64,000 nucleotides of DNA from Hydractinia symbiolongicarpus (GCF_029227915.1 NC_079883.1:14136001-14200000); one strand, 5' to 3'; shown: positions 36,601-49,600, counted from the stretch's first letter. Numbers and translations: made by a program. The notes: generated from the sequence alone by a model not told the origin.

Positions 36601-38961
36601 TTGTTCAGAGAACTATTTTAGTATTCTGTAACAAAATGCTCAGCTGTAGTGACAGCTAAAAATATTTTAAAGTGATTATTATGAATACATTAAACCGCAT
36701 ACCTTTCCACCCCAATAAAATGAATTCGTGTTGGACGGATTACGAAATGTGAGACTTGGCAAATTTCCAGTCACCATGCCAGTAACAGTGTCAAATGTGT
36801 CTTTTATCATTCTGGTATCACGCGTGCCCATCTGTCCAGAATATATGAATTCATGTTTGTCTGCTTCTTCAATGCGATGCTTAGACTTTATAAATTTGGA
36901 ACAGAAATGCACTGATCCATCAGCTATGCTAAGCTTGCATATCATGCCATCCCCATCAATTGCTACAAAAAGTGGGGGACATGTTTCGTTAAAAGTAAAT
37001 AAATAAACTAAAAATATTTTTCTGTCAGGCATTGCATACAGTAATATTGTCTATAGAAAAACTGACAATGTTTAAAAGAAAGTGGCATGGGCAAAAATTA
37101 AACGTATAGATACAGCTTACGTGGTCACAAAATCCAAATGCTTTGAAACTAATGTTTTTAATACAAACTGTCTTCTGTCTCTCTTATGTCTCTCTTATAT
37201 TTTCAGTAACTGTTGTTGCACAGGCAAATATTGGCACAAAATTGTGACTCAATTTCTATACTTTGTCATTTACGTTGAATAAATGCATGCAAAAAGTTTT
37301 TATTGTCCAGTTCGCTTACCAAGAAACCACAGTCATTTTTTATGTGTAGATTTGACTTGCATACGCAATGAAATTTTGTGGTGTGATCACATATGCTTGG
37401 AAATAAGGAGCCTTTTAAAAACTTTCAAAATGACAAATTCTCTAGAAAAATTGCATGGGATAGGCTTTTTAAGATTGCATATTCACAGCTTTCACTTATG
37501 ATAGTGAAGACAAGGTATTGTTTAGTTATTTTAGGGTCATTTATACTTGCATAATGTGAAAACCATACTCACATGAATTTCTGCTAAAAGTTTTTGCACT
37601 ATATACATATATTACACAACAAATATGCCAAAGTAAATTTCACCACACCTATGTAAATTTTCTGCTACACAAATGAACTGAAAAAAATTTGGCCACGCAT
37701 AATTTTTTGCTATTTTCGCACCAGCCTGAGATCTCACTTTGGTCTGAAAACATGTATATGAACTTGTAGACTAAACTGAATTTAATTTCTTAAATAAAAT
37801 TTTATGCCTGCATGAGGTTCACTTGGGTTTATATAACCAGCCTATTAGTATAAAATTATCTCATATGAGAATGGCACATGTAATTATGACAGATAGACAG
37901 ATCTCAAAGCACTGTGTTCAAAGTAGGGGTATAATCATATAAGTTCTAAAAAATCCTCATACGTTGTAAGAGGCCTAATTTGATCTTAAAAATATGTTTA
38001 AAGTTGATTAAATATCCACTTTAGTGTTAAAAAATAATAAAACACACTCAGTATCCCAACGTCCTACATGTGTATTTAATTGCTATTCCTAATTCAATAA
38101 TAGATCAAAGCTAAATAAAAGTTGTCTGGTGCTATCCCCTGTTACTTAGATAAAAACATTACGAAGACCTAAACACGCTAAGAGTGTATACAAAACTTGT
38201 TTCTTTTTGTGTGTTTTAGGAGAGTTTTCTACTACTGCATATAGGGTTCAAAGTTTAAATTGCACCACCGGGCTTCGAAAATCCATAATGGCGCATAATC
38301 TCCGAAATGGTCTTTTAGTTTACGCCTGTCCTAAAGACCGGGATGAAATCTCATCCCTGGATGAGATCACTTATCTAGGGATTAAAATATGCTAAATTGA
38401 TCCCAGTATGAGATTTCAACCTGCCTGCATTGTGGTCTTAGGACTTTAAATGAATTCAAATAAATTAGAAGGCATAATCTACACTCCATATTATTTTACA
38501 TCTAGCAATGTTTCGGTGAGAAGAAATTTACAGGAAAACCTCCCTTTACCAAATCCTAGCATCTTTTTCCTGCCACGCATATGCCAGAGCCAAAGAGTTT
38601 ACAGCTAAAAAATAAACAAATGTCATGGTCTGTTGTTTTAGCTAGCATAGCTATATTTTATCCTGTGCAGTGGTGGTGCACATGTCCATTGTTCTCAATG
38701 CTAAATCAAAACATTACATCATGCTGCAACTCATCTATTGTACCTGCTTTAGGATTTTTTATATAGGAACTGTTCAATATCATTAAAAAACTTACGATGT
38801 TTTAATTTTTTCCCATAAACTTCATTTACCCCAGGACCGTTTCGAATAAAACTGCCATGTAAATCAAGTGGTATTTTTCCCTCAATATCACATTCTGGTA
38901 TCCAATAAGAATATTCCTTTTGACTCTCCCATCCTTTTGCAGCTTTTTTAATATCAATCAT
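33693..38961 (-). CDS. carotenoid cleavage dioxygenase, plant/bacterial-like, 6 exons
   Basis: Non-haem Fe(II) dioxygenase of the CCD/RPE65 beta-propeller family that cleaves carotenoid or apocarotenoid double bonds. Exons: 38961-38796, 36962-36703, 36067-35930, 35105-34764, 34604-34296, 34004-33693. All junctions are GT-AG and in frame, giving about 508 residues, the usual size. Four candidate iron-binding histidines occur in their usual contexts: GNAGVHFRID, LNYAHDFLLF, IFHFGTAEE and VPYGFHGTF. Other landmarks are GSFIRNGPG, DGDGMICKL, and LPHCLDPYSLETLG. The DGDGM and DP.(S/T)LETLG motifs fit plant and cyanobacterial CCDs better than vertebrate BCO1/BCO2/RPE65. The last exon is read through to a stop at 33693, because the family normally ends just after FHGTF; a further spliced exon is not excluded. 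Substrate cannot be told from sequence. It is divergent from the SKICH gene, about 1.9 kb away. Confidence 0.9.
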
Positions 38962-40898
38962 GTTCTTTAACAATTATTGTTTTGCCTGTCTTTGCTCTGG
39001 GAACACTGGTCAGAATTGGTTGGACTTTGGACTTTTCTGTAGCCCTCTTTTTTTACCGGGTCTTTTTCCCCACGACCTTGTTCACGGAGAGTGTGGTGAA
39101 ATGATGGTTTAATACACCCATACAAATGATTATAGAGAAGCTTTTATAAAATTTTAGATTTTTGCGATTTTCGCAATTTTGACTCTCTCTCGCGAAAGTT
39201 TGTTTTCTAAACGAGCACTGTTATTTTTCATCTCTCGCGACGCAAAACGTGATAAAAATGCCCTCTTTCTTTTAATCGTCTGAATGACTATGATGTAACG
39301 ATGAAGTCTTCTTCTAAAGCTTTTATCATTATTGTTTATGAAAATTTATAAATGTAAAAAAAAAAATTCTTTCAAACAGTTTGTTGTAGGGTTGGGACCA
39401 CCTTACTGCGTTGCCACGTAGGAGGGGTGTAGGGCGCTATTAAGTACCCCAAATGAAATAGCTCCGTCTGGAAGTCGCTAGCAAAAAAATCACCGCCAAA
39501 TTTGTTTTTTACATGATCGAACCAGTCTGTTTTCCAAAAATGTCCTACTACTAGGCTAATCATCTTTATAATGGCTTCTCATTTCGTTATTTCAAGCAAG
39601 TTCAGACAGTAAGATGAACGTGTGTTGCAAATTAAAAATTAATTGTTCACCTCTTTAGTCTTTTCCACGACGAAAAAAAGGTCAAAAATGTCAAATTTTC
39701 TGTTAACCCATGACTGGAATGATTGCTGAACACGTTACATTCCATTTTCATAATAACAAAAAAAGTTAAAAAACATTTCCAGCTGACAATTTAATGTAAT
39801 AAAAAAATAAATGCAAAATATAATACGAATGAATATAAGACGAATATAAGACGAACGAATTTATTTTAAAATATTTCGTGTTACATCCAACATATCTTTC
39901 AACGGTAATTAAAAATCTTGTATATATACAATAAAAGATCGTTAAAATAATTATAAATCTCTTGACGCTTTCAAACCATTGTTAAGTAAAGGTTTTTCTC
40001 GTTTTATATATACAAAGCTTCTTTATTAACAATGTTGACCAGTCACTTGAATCAATAACTGTTAACAGTTCCTATGCAGATATTACGGAAATTAAACGAT
40101 TCTAAACCAAGCGTGAAGAGAGTGTTGAGATATGAAGCAGAGCACTCCAACATAAGGGTGTATACAGCACTCTCCTTGGCGGTGATGTGTTCTTTACATC
40201 TTTGGTATAGACTGATCTCTGTTTTAACCGATATATGAAGCATTACAACCAGGACAAGTGAACTTGTAGACGATGTTTGACTTCTATTTCAACGGAGTAG
40301 GGTCTTTCATATTCGTATAGAAAGCGATCTTTTGTGTCGAATACGTAACTTTGAACTTAATGTTAGTGTTATTTTTAAAATAATGCTATACCTCCCGTTT
40401 TAAATTTGATAGGAGTTGGTTACTAACCGGGCCGGCGTACGGAATGCGGAACCAAAAAGCTGTAACATGAGTTTTAATAAAAGTTAACTGGACGATGTTT
40501 TTTTTTCACCATACTGTGCAATGCGCAACCGGCCGGACCAGCTTTCGTTGCTTCATCAGTGACTTTGAGACCAAAACGTGCACAGCTCAATTGACTTGGG
40601 CGTTAAAACAAAAAGGAATTAAGCAATATTCCACGAAACGTTAAATGTAACAGATTTTACGATGACTCACCTTACTCCTTTCTTTGGTTTGTCATTCTTC
40701 TACGTCTAATGACTTTGCTTCTTTTGTTTCATTCTAAATTAAATATTTCCCTAAGAAAAGGAGAAGCCATTAAGCTGTGTTTTTCGTCATGAAGCCATTG
40801 CATTGCAACTAACTTACGTTATCAGTTTGTTGCAAGAACATGATTTATCAAAGTTAATTTGCAATGTTCTCCTACTTATCCCGAAGTACTTCCTGACT
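38962..40898. other. divergent promoter region (CCD and SKICH genes)
   Basis: About 1.9 kb separating two divergently transcribed genes. No coding exon is supported. A short tandem duplication of an AATATAAGACGAA unit lies near 39832-39860. The frames at 39372-39563 and 40052-40243 have no motif. Confidence 0.5.
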
Positions 40899-43352
40899 AT
40901 GGCTGTGAACCCTTGCGTAGCATTCCACACGCTTAAGAAATGCTACGTAACCGGAGAAGAAGTTGTTCCATCGTTTACTATAACTGGATCTGTGGCTTTA
41001 AATGATTGGATTGGTATATTTCCTGTTGACAACAGGACATGCGAGAATCCTTTAATATACCAATGGGGTCCATCCAATATCACTTCTACGAAAATGCAGC
41101 AAACTTTATCAGTGTCGCTTAAACTTGAATGTTTAGGAGATACTGATCCCACAAGAAAATATGAGGTACGGTATGTAAGAGGAGACGGTAACGAAATACT
41201 TGGAAAAACGAGCGAGTTTACGATAGCTGTTGTTGCACCACAAGAGAGTTTGATCACTGTAAAAGAAGGCCTATCCTTTGACGATAATATTGTTTTCGTC
41301 GATAAAGTAAGCCTCGATGGGATCGTTAGAAATGAAAGGAACTGTGAAAAACTGAACGAAAATTTAATCGAAACAAAAGAGAATTTGCAGCTCTTACAAG
41401 AAGAATTAAACTCCACTGTAGCTGGGAATCAAATTTCTAAAACACAACTTCAAGAAGAAGTTACACGTCGAGAATTAGCAGAAGACACAATTAGAGATTT
41501 ATCACGTCGACTTGGAGAACAGATGAAGCTAATTGAAGACAAAAATGACGAACTTCTCTCTCTTCGTAATGCGTGTGAACGAGAGAAGCACTTTCACGAC
41601 TCTATACGAGAAGAATACGACGCTGTTCAAGAAAGCAGCGAAAATTTTGCTACAGAAATCGAAGATCTTCGTGCTATAGCAGCGAGTTATAAAGTCGAGT
41701 GTTTTCGCATGCGCAAAGAGCTTATCAATAACGAAGAACTCGAAAAGCAGTTAAAATGTCAGATTATGGACGACCATGAGAAGCATGATGAGGAGATGGT
41801 TCATTTCCAAAAAATCGCATCTAAAGAGATGTCTAAATTGAGAAATAATGTTGAACTTCTTGAACGTGCGCTAGAAAAAGAACGAACAAAAGTATCGTCC
41901 TTGGAAACAAATTTAGAGGAATTAACAAAAATTCATGCAAAGGAAATGGAAGAAAAAAACGAAAAAATCAAGAAAGATGAAGAAACGATTCAATTTTTAG
42001 GAAAGGAAATTCAAGATGAAATCGAAAAACGAAATAAACTTGTCGAAGAGAATCAGGAAACAATTCTGGGATTGGAAAGTCGAGTAGCGAACGAGTCAAG
42101 CAATGCAAGCCGACTTGAAAATGACGTCATCGTCGCAGAGAATCGTTACAAAGAAGCTACTGAAGACATTAAATTTTTTCGTCAAAGTTTTATCGACACT
42201 GAGCAGAAGCTGCAAAAAATCCAACAACAACTTTCCAAAACCTCGATAGAGTTAAACAATTTGAAAAATACGAAGACCGAAAGCCACGTCGTGAGAAGTG
42301 ATGTTGAGTGTGAATCTATCAACAAAGAGACAATGACAGACATTGATTTTGACGATAAATCGACGATTTGCGAGTCCCAATGCGTCTCAACAAATCCGTC
42401 AAATGAAACACTCGTCTCTGTTGACCGACGTCGCCGTTTACCTAGTGATGTTACCGATTTTACCGACGATGAAAGTTGGTGCACCGAAAGTTTGAAATCA
42501 CGAAGCATGGAATATCTAGTGTCGCGTGGACCAACCTCCAGAAATAAGTCTACAGCTGGACTTATACAATTAGGAGACATAAACCGAAGTGAAATGTTAG
42601 AGTCGGTTTCAAGTGTCGGCAGCGTTTTAAGCGTTGACTATCCATTACAGCAAATACCTGTCGCCGAAACAAATAGATTTGCGAAGAAAGGACGTCGACG
42701 TTTTAGCAAACCTATCGACTTAAGCCCTTCATCGTCTGTTTGTACTCTTTCTGTTGGGAAGAAAGACGATCTTCCTTTAGCTTTCGTGAAAGACATTGCT
42801 GACCTCGATCGACCTACTATGGAAAAACAATACATAGCGATACGACAGCACAGAAACTCACTTATTCGCGAAAACACATATCTGAAAAACAAAGTCTCTT
42901 CTCTCAACACAGACCTTGTTTTCATGAACGCTAGTCTGCAAAACATTATTTTGGAGGCTGAGCACAAGGTTGGTATGATGCAAGTAATGCTTGCCAGTCA
43001 AGAATTAGCGAACATAAACAATTCTTTATACTTGCATGAATACGATCAAATTGCTACAACGCCTCAAAGGGAGAGCAGTCGCAATGGTAATGATGTTTTG
43101 TCACCATACGCTCCAGAATACACTCCATCTTCGATGCGAATTCAACAACAACAATCAGTGTTCTTGCCTCCACCGCCTACATCTGCTTTTTTCGAATATA
43201 TGGCGCAACAAGCAGAGAATGGTTATTTTCTTCCACTTCCGCCTTCCCTTCCGCCTCCACCACCGCCGCCAGTCATCCAAAACATGGAAGATATGGTTGA
43301 TGTAAGTCAACAACTTGTAAATATTGGTGTTAATGTAACACAGATTCAGTAG
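40899..43352 (+). CDS. SKICH-domain coiled-coil protein (TAX1BP1/CALCOCO-like)
   Basis: Probable adaptor of the CALCOCO/TAX1BP1 family, whose members act as selective-autophagy receptors or signalling scaffolds. 817 residues from ATG 40899, in one exon; the frame is open upstream but only with non-ATG codons. Residues about 5-112 form a SKICH domain: VAFHTLKKCYVTGEEV, NDWIGIFPVDNRT, YQWGPSN, YEVRYVRGDGNEILG. A long heptad-rich, Glu/Lys-rich coiled coil follows (about 140-480), then a Ser/Asp-rich linker, a second helical segment (about 630-700), and a proline-rich tail with a run of about eight prolines near the end (PSLPPPPPPPV). The C-terminal zinc fingers of vertebrate TAX1BP1 and CALCOCO2 are absent, so cargo binding, if any, must differ. 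AATAAA occurs at 44193-44198. Confidence 0.85.
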   Translation: MAVNPCVAFHTLKKCYVTGEEVVPSFTITGSVALNDWIGIFPVDNRTCENPLIYQWGPSNITSTKMQQTLSVSLKLECLGDTDPTRKYEVRYVRGDGNEILGKTSEFTIAVVAPQESLITVKEGLSFDDNIVFVDKVSLDGIVRNERNCEKLNENLIETKENLQLLQEELNSTVAGNQISKTQLQEEVTRRELAEDTIRDLSRRLGEQMKLIEDKNDELLSLRNACEREKHFHDSIREEYDAVQESSENFATEIEDLRAIAASYKVECFRMRKELINNEELEKQLKCQIMDDHEKHDEEMVHFQKIASKEMSKLRNNVELLERALEKERTKVSSLETNLEELTKIHAKEMEEKNEKIKKDEETIQFLGKEIQDEIEKRNKLVEENQETILGLESRVANESSNASRLENDVIVAENRYKEATEDIKFFRQSFIDTEQKLQKIQQQLSKTSIELNNLKNTKTESHVVRSDVECESINKETMTDIDFDDKSTICESQCVSTNPSNETLVSVDRRRRLPSDVTDFTDDESWCTESLKSRSMEYLVSRGPTSRNKSTAGLIQLGDINRSEMLESVSSVGSVLSVDYPLQQIPVAETNRFAKKGRRRFSKPIDLSPSSSVCTLSVGKKDDLPLAFVKDIADLDRPTMEKQYIAIRQHRNSLIRENTYLKNKVSSLNTDLVFMNASLQNIILEAEHKVGMMQVMLASQELANINNSLYLHEYDQIATTPQRESSRNGNDVLSPYAPEYTPSSMRIQQQQSVFLPPPPTSAFFEYMAQQAENGYFLPLPPSLPPPPPPPVIQNMEDMVDVSQQLVNIGVNVTQIQ

Positions 43353-44824
43353 TATATGTTTTACGTGAAGTGATAGCGTAATATGGCAAATTCGAGGCGT
43401 GTTTAAAAACAATATCTTTAAAATCTTTTACTCCTAACAGTGAAGAATTTGATAAATCTTTTAGTTTGACAACGGTCTTGAAATTTATTCAGTAGGAACA
43501 AAGTTTTGAGGTTTCTTAACAAACTGACCTTAAAAGGTGATAAAATAAGGAAATTAAGAGGCAAATATTTCCAAGCCTAACTATGTTATTTTTCATGTTA
43601 CGCTATCATTTTTTCCCGCTGTTATGTTCTGCCATATTTTTGTGATTCTGCTGAATAGATATTCTAGGCAGGCGAGGCAGTGGCCCTAAGAATATATAGC
43701 ATAACACGTTTAAATTTTATACTTTAAACACTAAAAACTGTTGTTTTAAAAAACGTTTTGTCAAGATCAAAATAATACCCAGGTGCAACCCAGAAACTTG
43801 TGGTTTTTGAGCAACTGTGGAAATAAGCGGGGTATTTACGTGATATAAAGGCTAACAGTTCTCTAGTCAATTTGAGTCAAATTTTTTCGCAATCCCACAT
43901 TCTTGTTTTTATTTAACATCTTTTCCGATTCGGAATAGACGGTTTGGATTGGTTGACACGTGTTGAGTTGCACCGGGTTATACATGTAATTATATTTGCT
44001 TGTAGCTTGTACCAATGTTACAGTTGGTATTGACAAATTCCTTTTTTTCCACTTATTTTTTGTTAAACAAGACAAGTAACTGAGTCTCGTTTACCCAGTC
44101 AGATGCCATTTTTTCTTCAATTTTTTTCATGTTACTTATAAAAAGACTAAAGACAAAGTATAAAAATCGTACACATTTTCTTTATAGTACTGAATAAATT
44201 TCAAAAAATTCCATTGAGTTTAACATCCAGGCTTAAGCAAAAAACGTTTCTTATAAAAAACGTGTTGAAAAGTGTCACCGCAGTTAGTAGAATTTTTCCT
44301 TTTGTGAATATTGGAAAGAGTAAAAAGAAAATTTTCATTCCGTTTTCTTTCTCTCTAAAGTATTTATTGTTACGTATATTTTTGCCACGATTGTATTGTT
44401 ATATATATTATGCATTTATGTGGAATTTTACAAAATTTGTATATCAAATAATTATTGTACTTTTTATGTCTTTACGAACGCGGGAAGCCAGCACATGAAT
44501 CTATGATAGTACTCAACAATTGATAGTGCAAAAGAGGACCGTATTTTATGAACTAAATATGAAGACTAAATATTTACACGGTAACATGGCCTTTACATGT
44601 GGAGTTAGCGGTGGGTGTATTCCGCAGAACATGTGTTTGAAAAATTTGCCGAACAATGAAATAACAATTTGGATCGTTAAAAATAAACTCCTAGATTTCA
44701 TGGGGGCGATATTTGCATTTTTCTTAATTTGATTTTATGAAAATCTCACTATGCATTACATGGACACATTCTATATTTAATTAACTACACTTTAGCATTC
44801 GTTTAAAAATCAGGAGAGGACACC

Positions 44825-44911
44825 AACCTCGTCCGCAGGGCTCTCTTTCTCTTTCTGACAATCGACTTTCTAGATTGTCAGAAGAAGAGAAAAAGAACCC
44901 TAGGGTTGGAT
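44825..44911. mobile_element. 87-bp fold-back MITE with 8-bp target duplication (hAT-like)
   Basis: Inverted arms of about 38 nt (AACCTCGTCCGCAGGGCTCT on one side, complement of CCAACCCTAGGGTTCTTT on the other) meet at ATTGTCAGA/TCTGACAAT around a short loop. The 8-bp direct repeat AGGACACC flanks it at 44817-44824 and 44912-44919. An 8-bp duplication fits hAT or related transposons, but assignment is tentative. Too small to encode anything. Confidence 0.65.
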
Positions 44912-45219
44912 AGGACACCAGAATTCTGATAAGAGATTTTAACATGTAATGTAGCTTTGCAGCAACGACGGAAAAGCTGATGAGTCTGTTGAGGTTGTTG
45001 TTTCAAAGCTTCTTGTTCGCCGAAGTTACTGACACGTGACAACAATAGACTTACAATAGTTTTCATACCTTCCTTGATTTAAAGATCTTTCTTCATCTGT
45101 TTTTTTACCTGTTTTGAGCACCATCGTGCAAATTCAGGGCACCGTTATTTCGTGCAACATTAGCATTACTTAGTTTTGACGCACGCACGAACTTACTTAA
45201 TTAAAGTAGTATTATAGAC

Positions 45220-45282
45220 TAGCGTTTTTTGATATTAAGATGAAACGCGTACGAGTTTCATCCTCATATCAAAAAAACGCTA
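45220..45282. repeat. 27-bp hairpin with CGTACG at its tip
   Basis: Arms 45220-45246 and 45255-45282 match except for one indel and two mismatches. They begin and end TAGCGTTTTTT/AAAAAAACGCTA. The loop GCGTACGA is itself nearly self-complementary. Confidence 0.8.
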
Positions 45283-46664
45283 CAGGCCTTGGGATCGAGG
45301 TTGAATCTGATATTGCCTGAATTTCCAGCTGCTTTGCTGTTTTTAACAAGGGTATGTGAACTACTTTTAAAAAAAAAGCAGGAACATACGACTCTTAAAG
45401 CAAGTAGTTGCAGCTGAAATCCTTTCGCAGCTTTGTAATAGCACGCAGTTCTTGTTGACACAAACAAACACCTTACATATTTTACATCTTTGCCTTGCCT
45501 ACCCCAACCCTTCCCCCCGCCTAGTCCTGAATGTGTCCGAATTACAAAACAAAAATAATTTCTTGCCGTGGGTTTGAAATCTGTTTATACAGCTATGCAA
45601 AGTAACTAATCAAAAAACCCTAAAAAGTTAAGCCTCGGACACACAATGTATTTTTTAAGGGGATATTCCATTTGTTTTTAATATTACTATTATTTTCTTA
45701 CACAAACACTGCATTATGTTCCTAAAGCAATAACCTTGTGATAAAAGTGATGGAAAAAAAATAACAAAAATTACAATATAAACATTATAAAATCCACTAA
45801 AAAAATTTACTATAAAATTTACTATAAAATGCACATCTGGAAAAACAAACAGAACAGAATTACGCTATAATTACATCGTTGTTTTTTCTCATCGACCCTA
45901 AGTATAATCGTTGACCGTAATCTTGTCACTGGGTTTTTGACAATAACAATGGTGACGTCATCACTTTTTTACTTTTAGTTAAACGAACTATCCATTATAA
46001 CTATATCATTTTTGTTGTGACGAGTCTAACATCGCTTAGCTAAAACCAAGGGTCGATAAAATTGAAATCAACAAAAGGTTATATACAGAATACAAAAAGC
46101 GCGGTCATAAAAACGAGATACTTCCCTTCAACAACAGCGCGCAGTATAAGTTGCTTTAATGTAGTGGTTTCGCCTTGTTTTAAAAAAGCATTTTAGAAAA
46201 AGCTTGTGAATTTAGCTCTCTGTATTAAATCTGTCACTTTTGGCAAGCTAACAGAAATTTGATTGACACCAGATGGTGATTTCCACTCAAGAATGAACTG
46301 TATAGGATAAGGTCGGAAAATTGTGATTTCTCGAATTTGTTTTAATTAATAAAATTTGCCGTCAAGTTCTGTTCCGATCCATTCTTACTTTTCTTACGGA
46401 CTGGAACGGAGAAATTAAGAAAACAAAGGAATAATTAGAAGAATAGCCAATCAAGTTTATGAATTATTATTCTTAAACTTGGTTGGTTTCCGATCCGGAT
46501 TGTTTTTTTTTTGAGTAAAAATTCAGCTTAAAATTTTCCACCAGGAAAACAAAACAAAATTCGCAGTCAAAATTGGTAATGAAGCCGGACTGGATGTACC
46601 TGTAACAACGTTTCTCTCGCAAGCCGCGTCTATTTTTGATTCCTTCACTAAAACATAATAGTTT

Positions 46665-49600
46665 TTATATTTGTAAATTTTTCATGATGCGTGAGTTTAA
46701 GGCCTGCCATATAAGGATGACCTTTCCCTCCCGATCGTGTGTGTCGCTCATTGTTATACCGCTTGGCGAAACGCGACCTTTACCCATGCCTCGATCAATA
46801 AATGCTTGATCAAGCGGGAAGTCTCCATGAAGTTGACACAACGAGTTCTCACCAAACACATGCTCGTTTAAAATCTTTCCCGAAGTTAAAACAAAATCTT
46901 GAACGCCGTCGTCGTTTGGTTGCTCGAGATGAATAGCACAGAGCTTGCGCACTTCGATTCTATATGGCTGAAAGCAGGTTATGTATGTGAGATGATACGA
47001 GGTTACATCAAAATGGTACACTAAGATGTGTCCACTGCCTGTTCCAACCCATAATACGTCTAAAACCTGACACATACACGTCACTCTTGTGTCGTTGCTG
47101 TCGGCGTCGGGTAATAGCTGCTTTACGACGTCTTCACATGACATCTCGTGACATCGCATGTTTTCAACATCGTAAAAATAAATTTCGGCGCTGCATTGAA
47201 ACGAAACAAAGAGTGCTTGTTTGTCTTCAGAAAGTATAATTTCTCTCACGGGTTGATGTTGGTGAGTTCGCTCTAGTTGTAAGTAACGGTCCGACGATAC
47301 GTCACTCGTGTATAAATATAAGTATTTGTCGTTAGCAACGATAAGTTTGCTTTCGCTGACAACCATGGCAGGGATTGGACGATGATCGTTGATAGTTACT
47401 TCAAATGGATCTTTCTTCATCTTCCCTTTCAGAAAATGCTTTTTAAGTATTCGCACAAATCGCCCATGTTGGAAACCGATAAAAACATGATTGTCATTGG
47501 CGATAATTGTGGTCACGTGTTCTTCTAGGTATGCGTGGTAATTCAAAATCTTTCGTTGTTTTTCCGTAGAAAAAGTGAGAAGTACATCGTGACTACCACG
47601 CAGCACAATTACCACCTGAGCATCATCAATCAAGCATATGTGAACCAGGTTAAACACTGGCAGACCGTACTTATTTCCATCGATCGTAAGAACGTCTTTT
47701 ACTTTTGAAGTTGCCATGTCAATCACTGACACAAAGGCGCCTAAAAAAGCAAAAAAATATTAATAATGGCGTCCCGATCTGAAAAAGGAGAGTTTTAAAG
47801 CAAATACTGTATGTCTGTCCTGTTTATATTTATTAGATAGTATGGATATCAAAAAATGGAAAAACAGAGAAGGACTGATGAAGCGCAATTTACATCATTG
47901 GAAGACGCCCGTAAAAAATGGAAGCAGTGTTTTGAAAGACCGGTTTCACATAGACTTAAACAATTTATGAAAATCAAAACAAGATGAAAAAGGCACCTTT
48001 TCTGTCATCACACACAATCCATAATTCTTTCGTGTTGGGCACATAACACATGTAGCGTGGGTTCTGCGGGTCTTCCAATGCTCGCTTACCATACAATAGC
48101 TGAAAGGCTGTGTTTCGAAGTTGATTCAAGACCTGACCAGCAGAGGCGCGTCTCATGCATTCCTGATTCCACATCTTGATCATAAGCTCTGTCAAGGAGA
48201 TCAAGCCAAAAAAGGAGCGCAGAATATCGCAGTAAATCGGCCGCGAGCCGTTCTTTAGCGCGTCCGTGATGTCGTAGGCATTGAGCAAGTCATGGAACGG
48301 CCGCCGTGACGTAATCATTTCGTAGAACACCATAGCCAAGGAATAAACATCCACTTTGCACGTGTACTCGTCTGATGAGCTATTGTAATCGAACATTTCT
48401 GGCGCCATAAATCCAACTGTTCCAATCACGTGTTTCATGCCGCACGGACTGATGAAATTCGCAGTTCCAAAATCAGTCAACTTCACATTGACGTGTGCAT
48501 CATGCTCAAGTGAGAACAATAAAACATTATCCGATTTGATATCGCGATGAACAATGTTTCTGGAGTGTAAAAAATCCAACCCACTCGCTAGTTGTTGAGC
48601 AATCCGAAAGAGCAAGATTCGGGGGATTTGAACTTTGCCCTCGTACAACGCGTCTTTTAAGGTTCCATGATCGGCTAACTCCATAACAGCACACAGATGA
48701 GGCTGCATAGTGAATCCGAGAAATTTAACAATATACGGATGGTTTCGCAGTTTGCTCAACATAAATATTTCCTGCCTCACATCATGAAATCCGTCGAGTG
48801 CAGTAGATAAGTTGGCCTCATCGAATTTGTACAATTTTACTGCTGCCGGAATATCTTTGTAAGCACCACGGTAAACTTTTCCGTACGCACCGACACCCAG
48901 TAAATAATCCTCCTCTTTAATATAAGACAACTCACTCCGGTTAATTTGTAAGTTTCTTGGTAAGTCACTAAACACGAGTTCCGGACAAATATCTTCGACA
49001 TTAACGACTTGTGGACAGTGCGACCGGACGCACGGAATACAATAATCGCTCCCGGATGAATTGTAAACGCGATAAAAAGCTGTTTGAATATCGAAAAGGT
49101 GAGGTGGCTTAATGCCCATCTTGACACACACTGGACATGCGATGCATTGCATTACGAAGGGGTTTTGCCCATCGTTACCAGCCAATCCCGGATACCATTC
49201 CTTCACAAGGGTCCGGATGTGGTCCACAATGACACCAAGGACTCGATATCCAAGAGGTTTGTCAGAAACCTTTGTCTCGATTGTTTCTCTTTTTGCTTTG
49301 ATAGATGGAATTTGTTGGACTGAAAAATACAAATCAGGATGATTAAAAACAATGCCGTTTTTCCAACACTGAAGGTATTTCCTGTCTAACAAATAAGCGA
49401 GGTCTACACAGTCCTTAAACGCCTCTTCGTCTTCGTCTTCTCTATTTGATGAGAGCGAAGGTATGGACTCCTTCGCAGCAAATTCTTCAGCCATGAATGA
49501 TTCAAGTACGCGGTGTGGTAGATTCGACTTATGTGAATCCACTGAGCCGTGTCGGCACTCAAACGAATCGCTTGAATCGTCTGACTCGCTTATTGTTTCG

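Larger units (their letters stand above)
43353..46664. other. intergenic region between convergent genes
   Basis: Contains a fold-back element with target duplication (44825-44911), a hairpin at 45220-45282, and about 46420-46490, which shares a motif with 9211-9283 and has CCAATCAAGTTTA/TAAACTTGGTTGG arms. No coding region is supported; the frames at 44214-44498 and 44520-44732 are featureless. Confidence 0.5.

Noticed and set aside
41000-43300. Several antisense frames over the SKICH gene
   Set aside because: Shadow frames of a strongly coding sense exon.
44970-45020. CTGATGAG stretch suggestive of a hammerhead ribozyme
   Set aside because: No CGAAAC partner or matching stem II/III in the expected positions.
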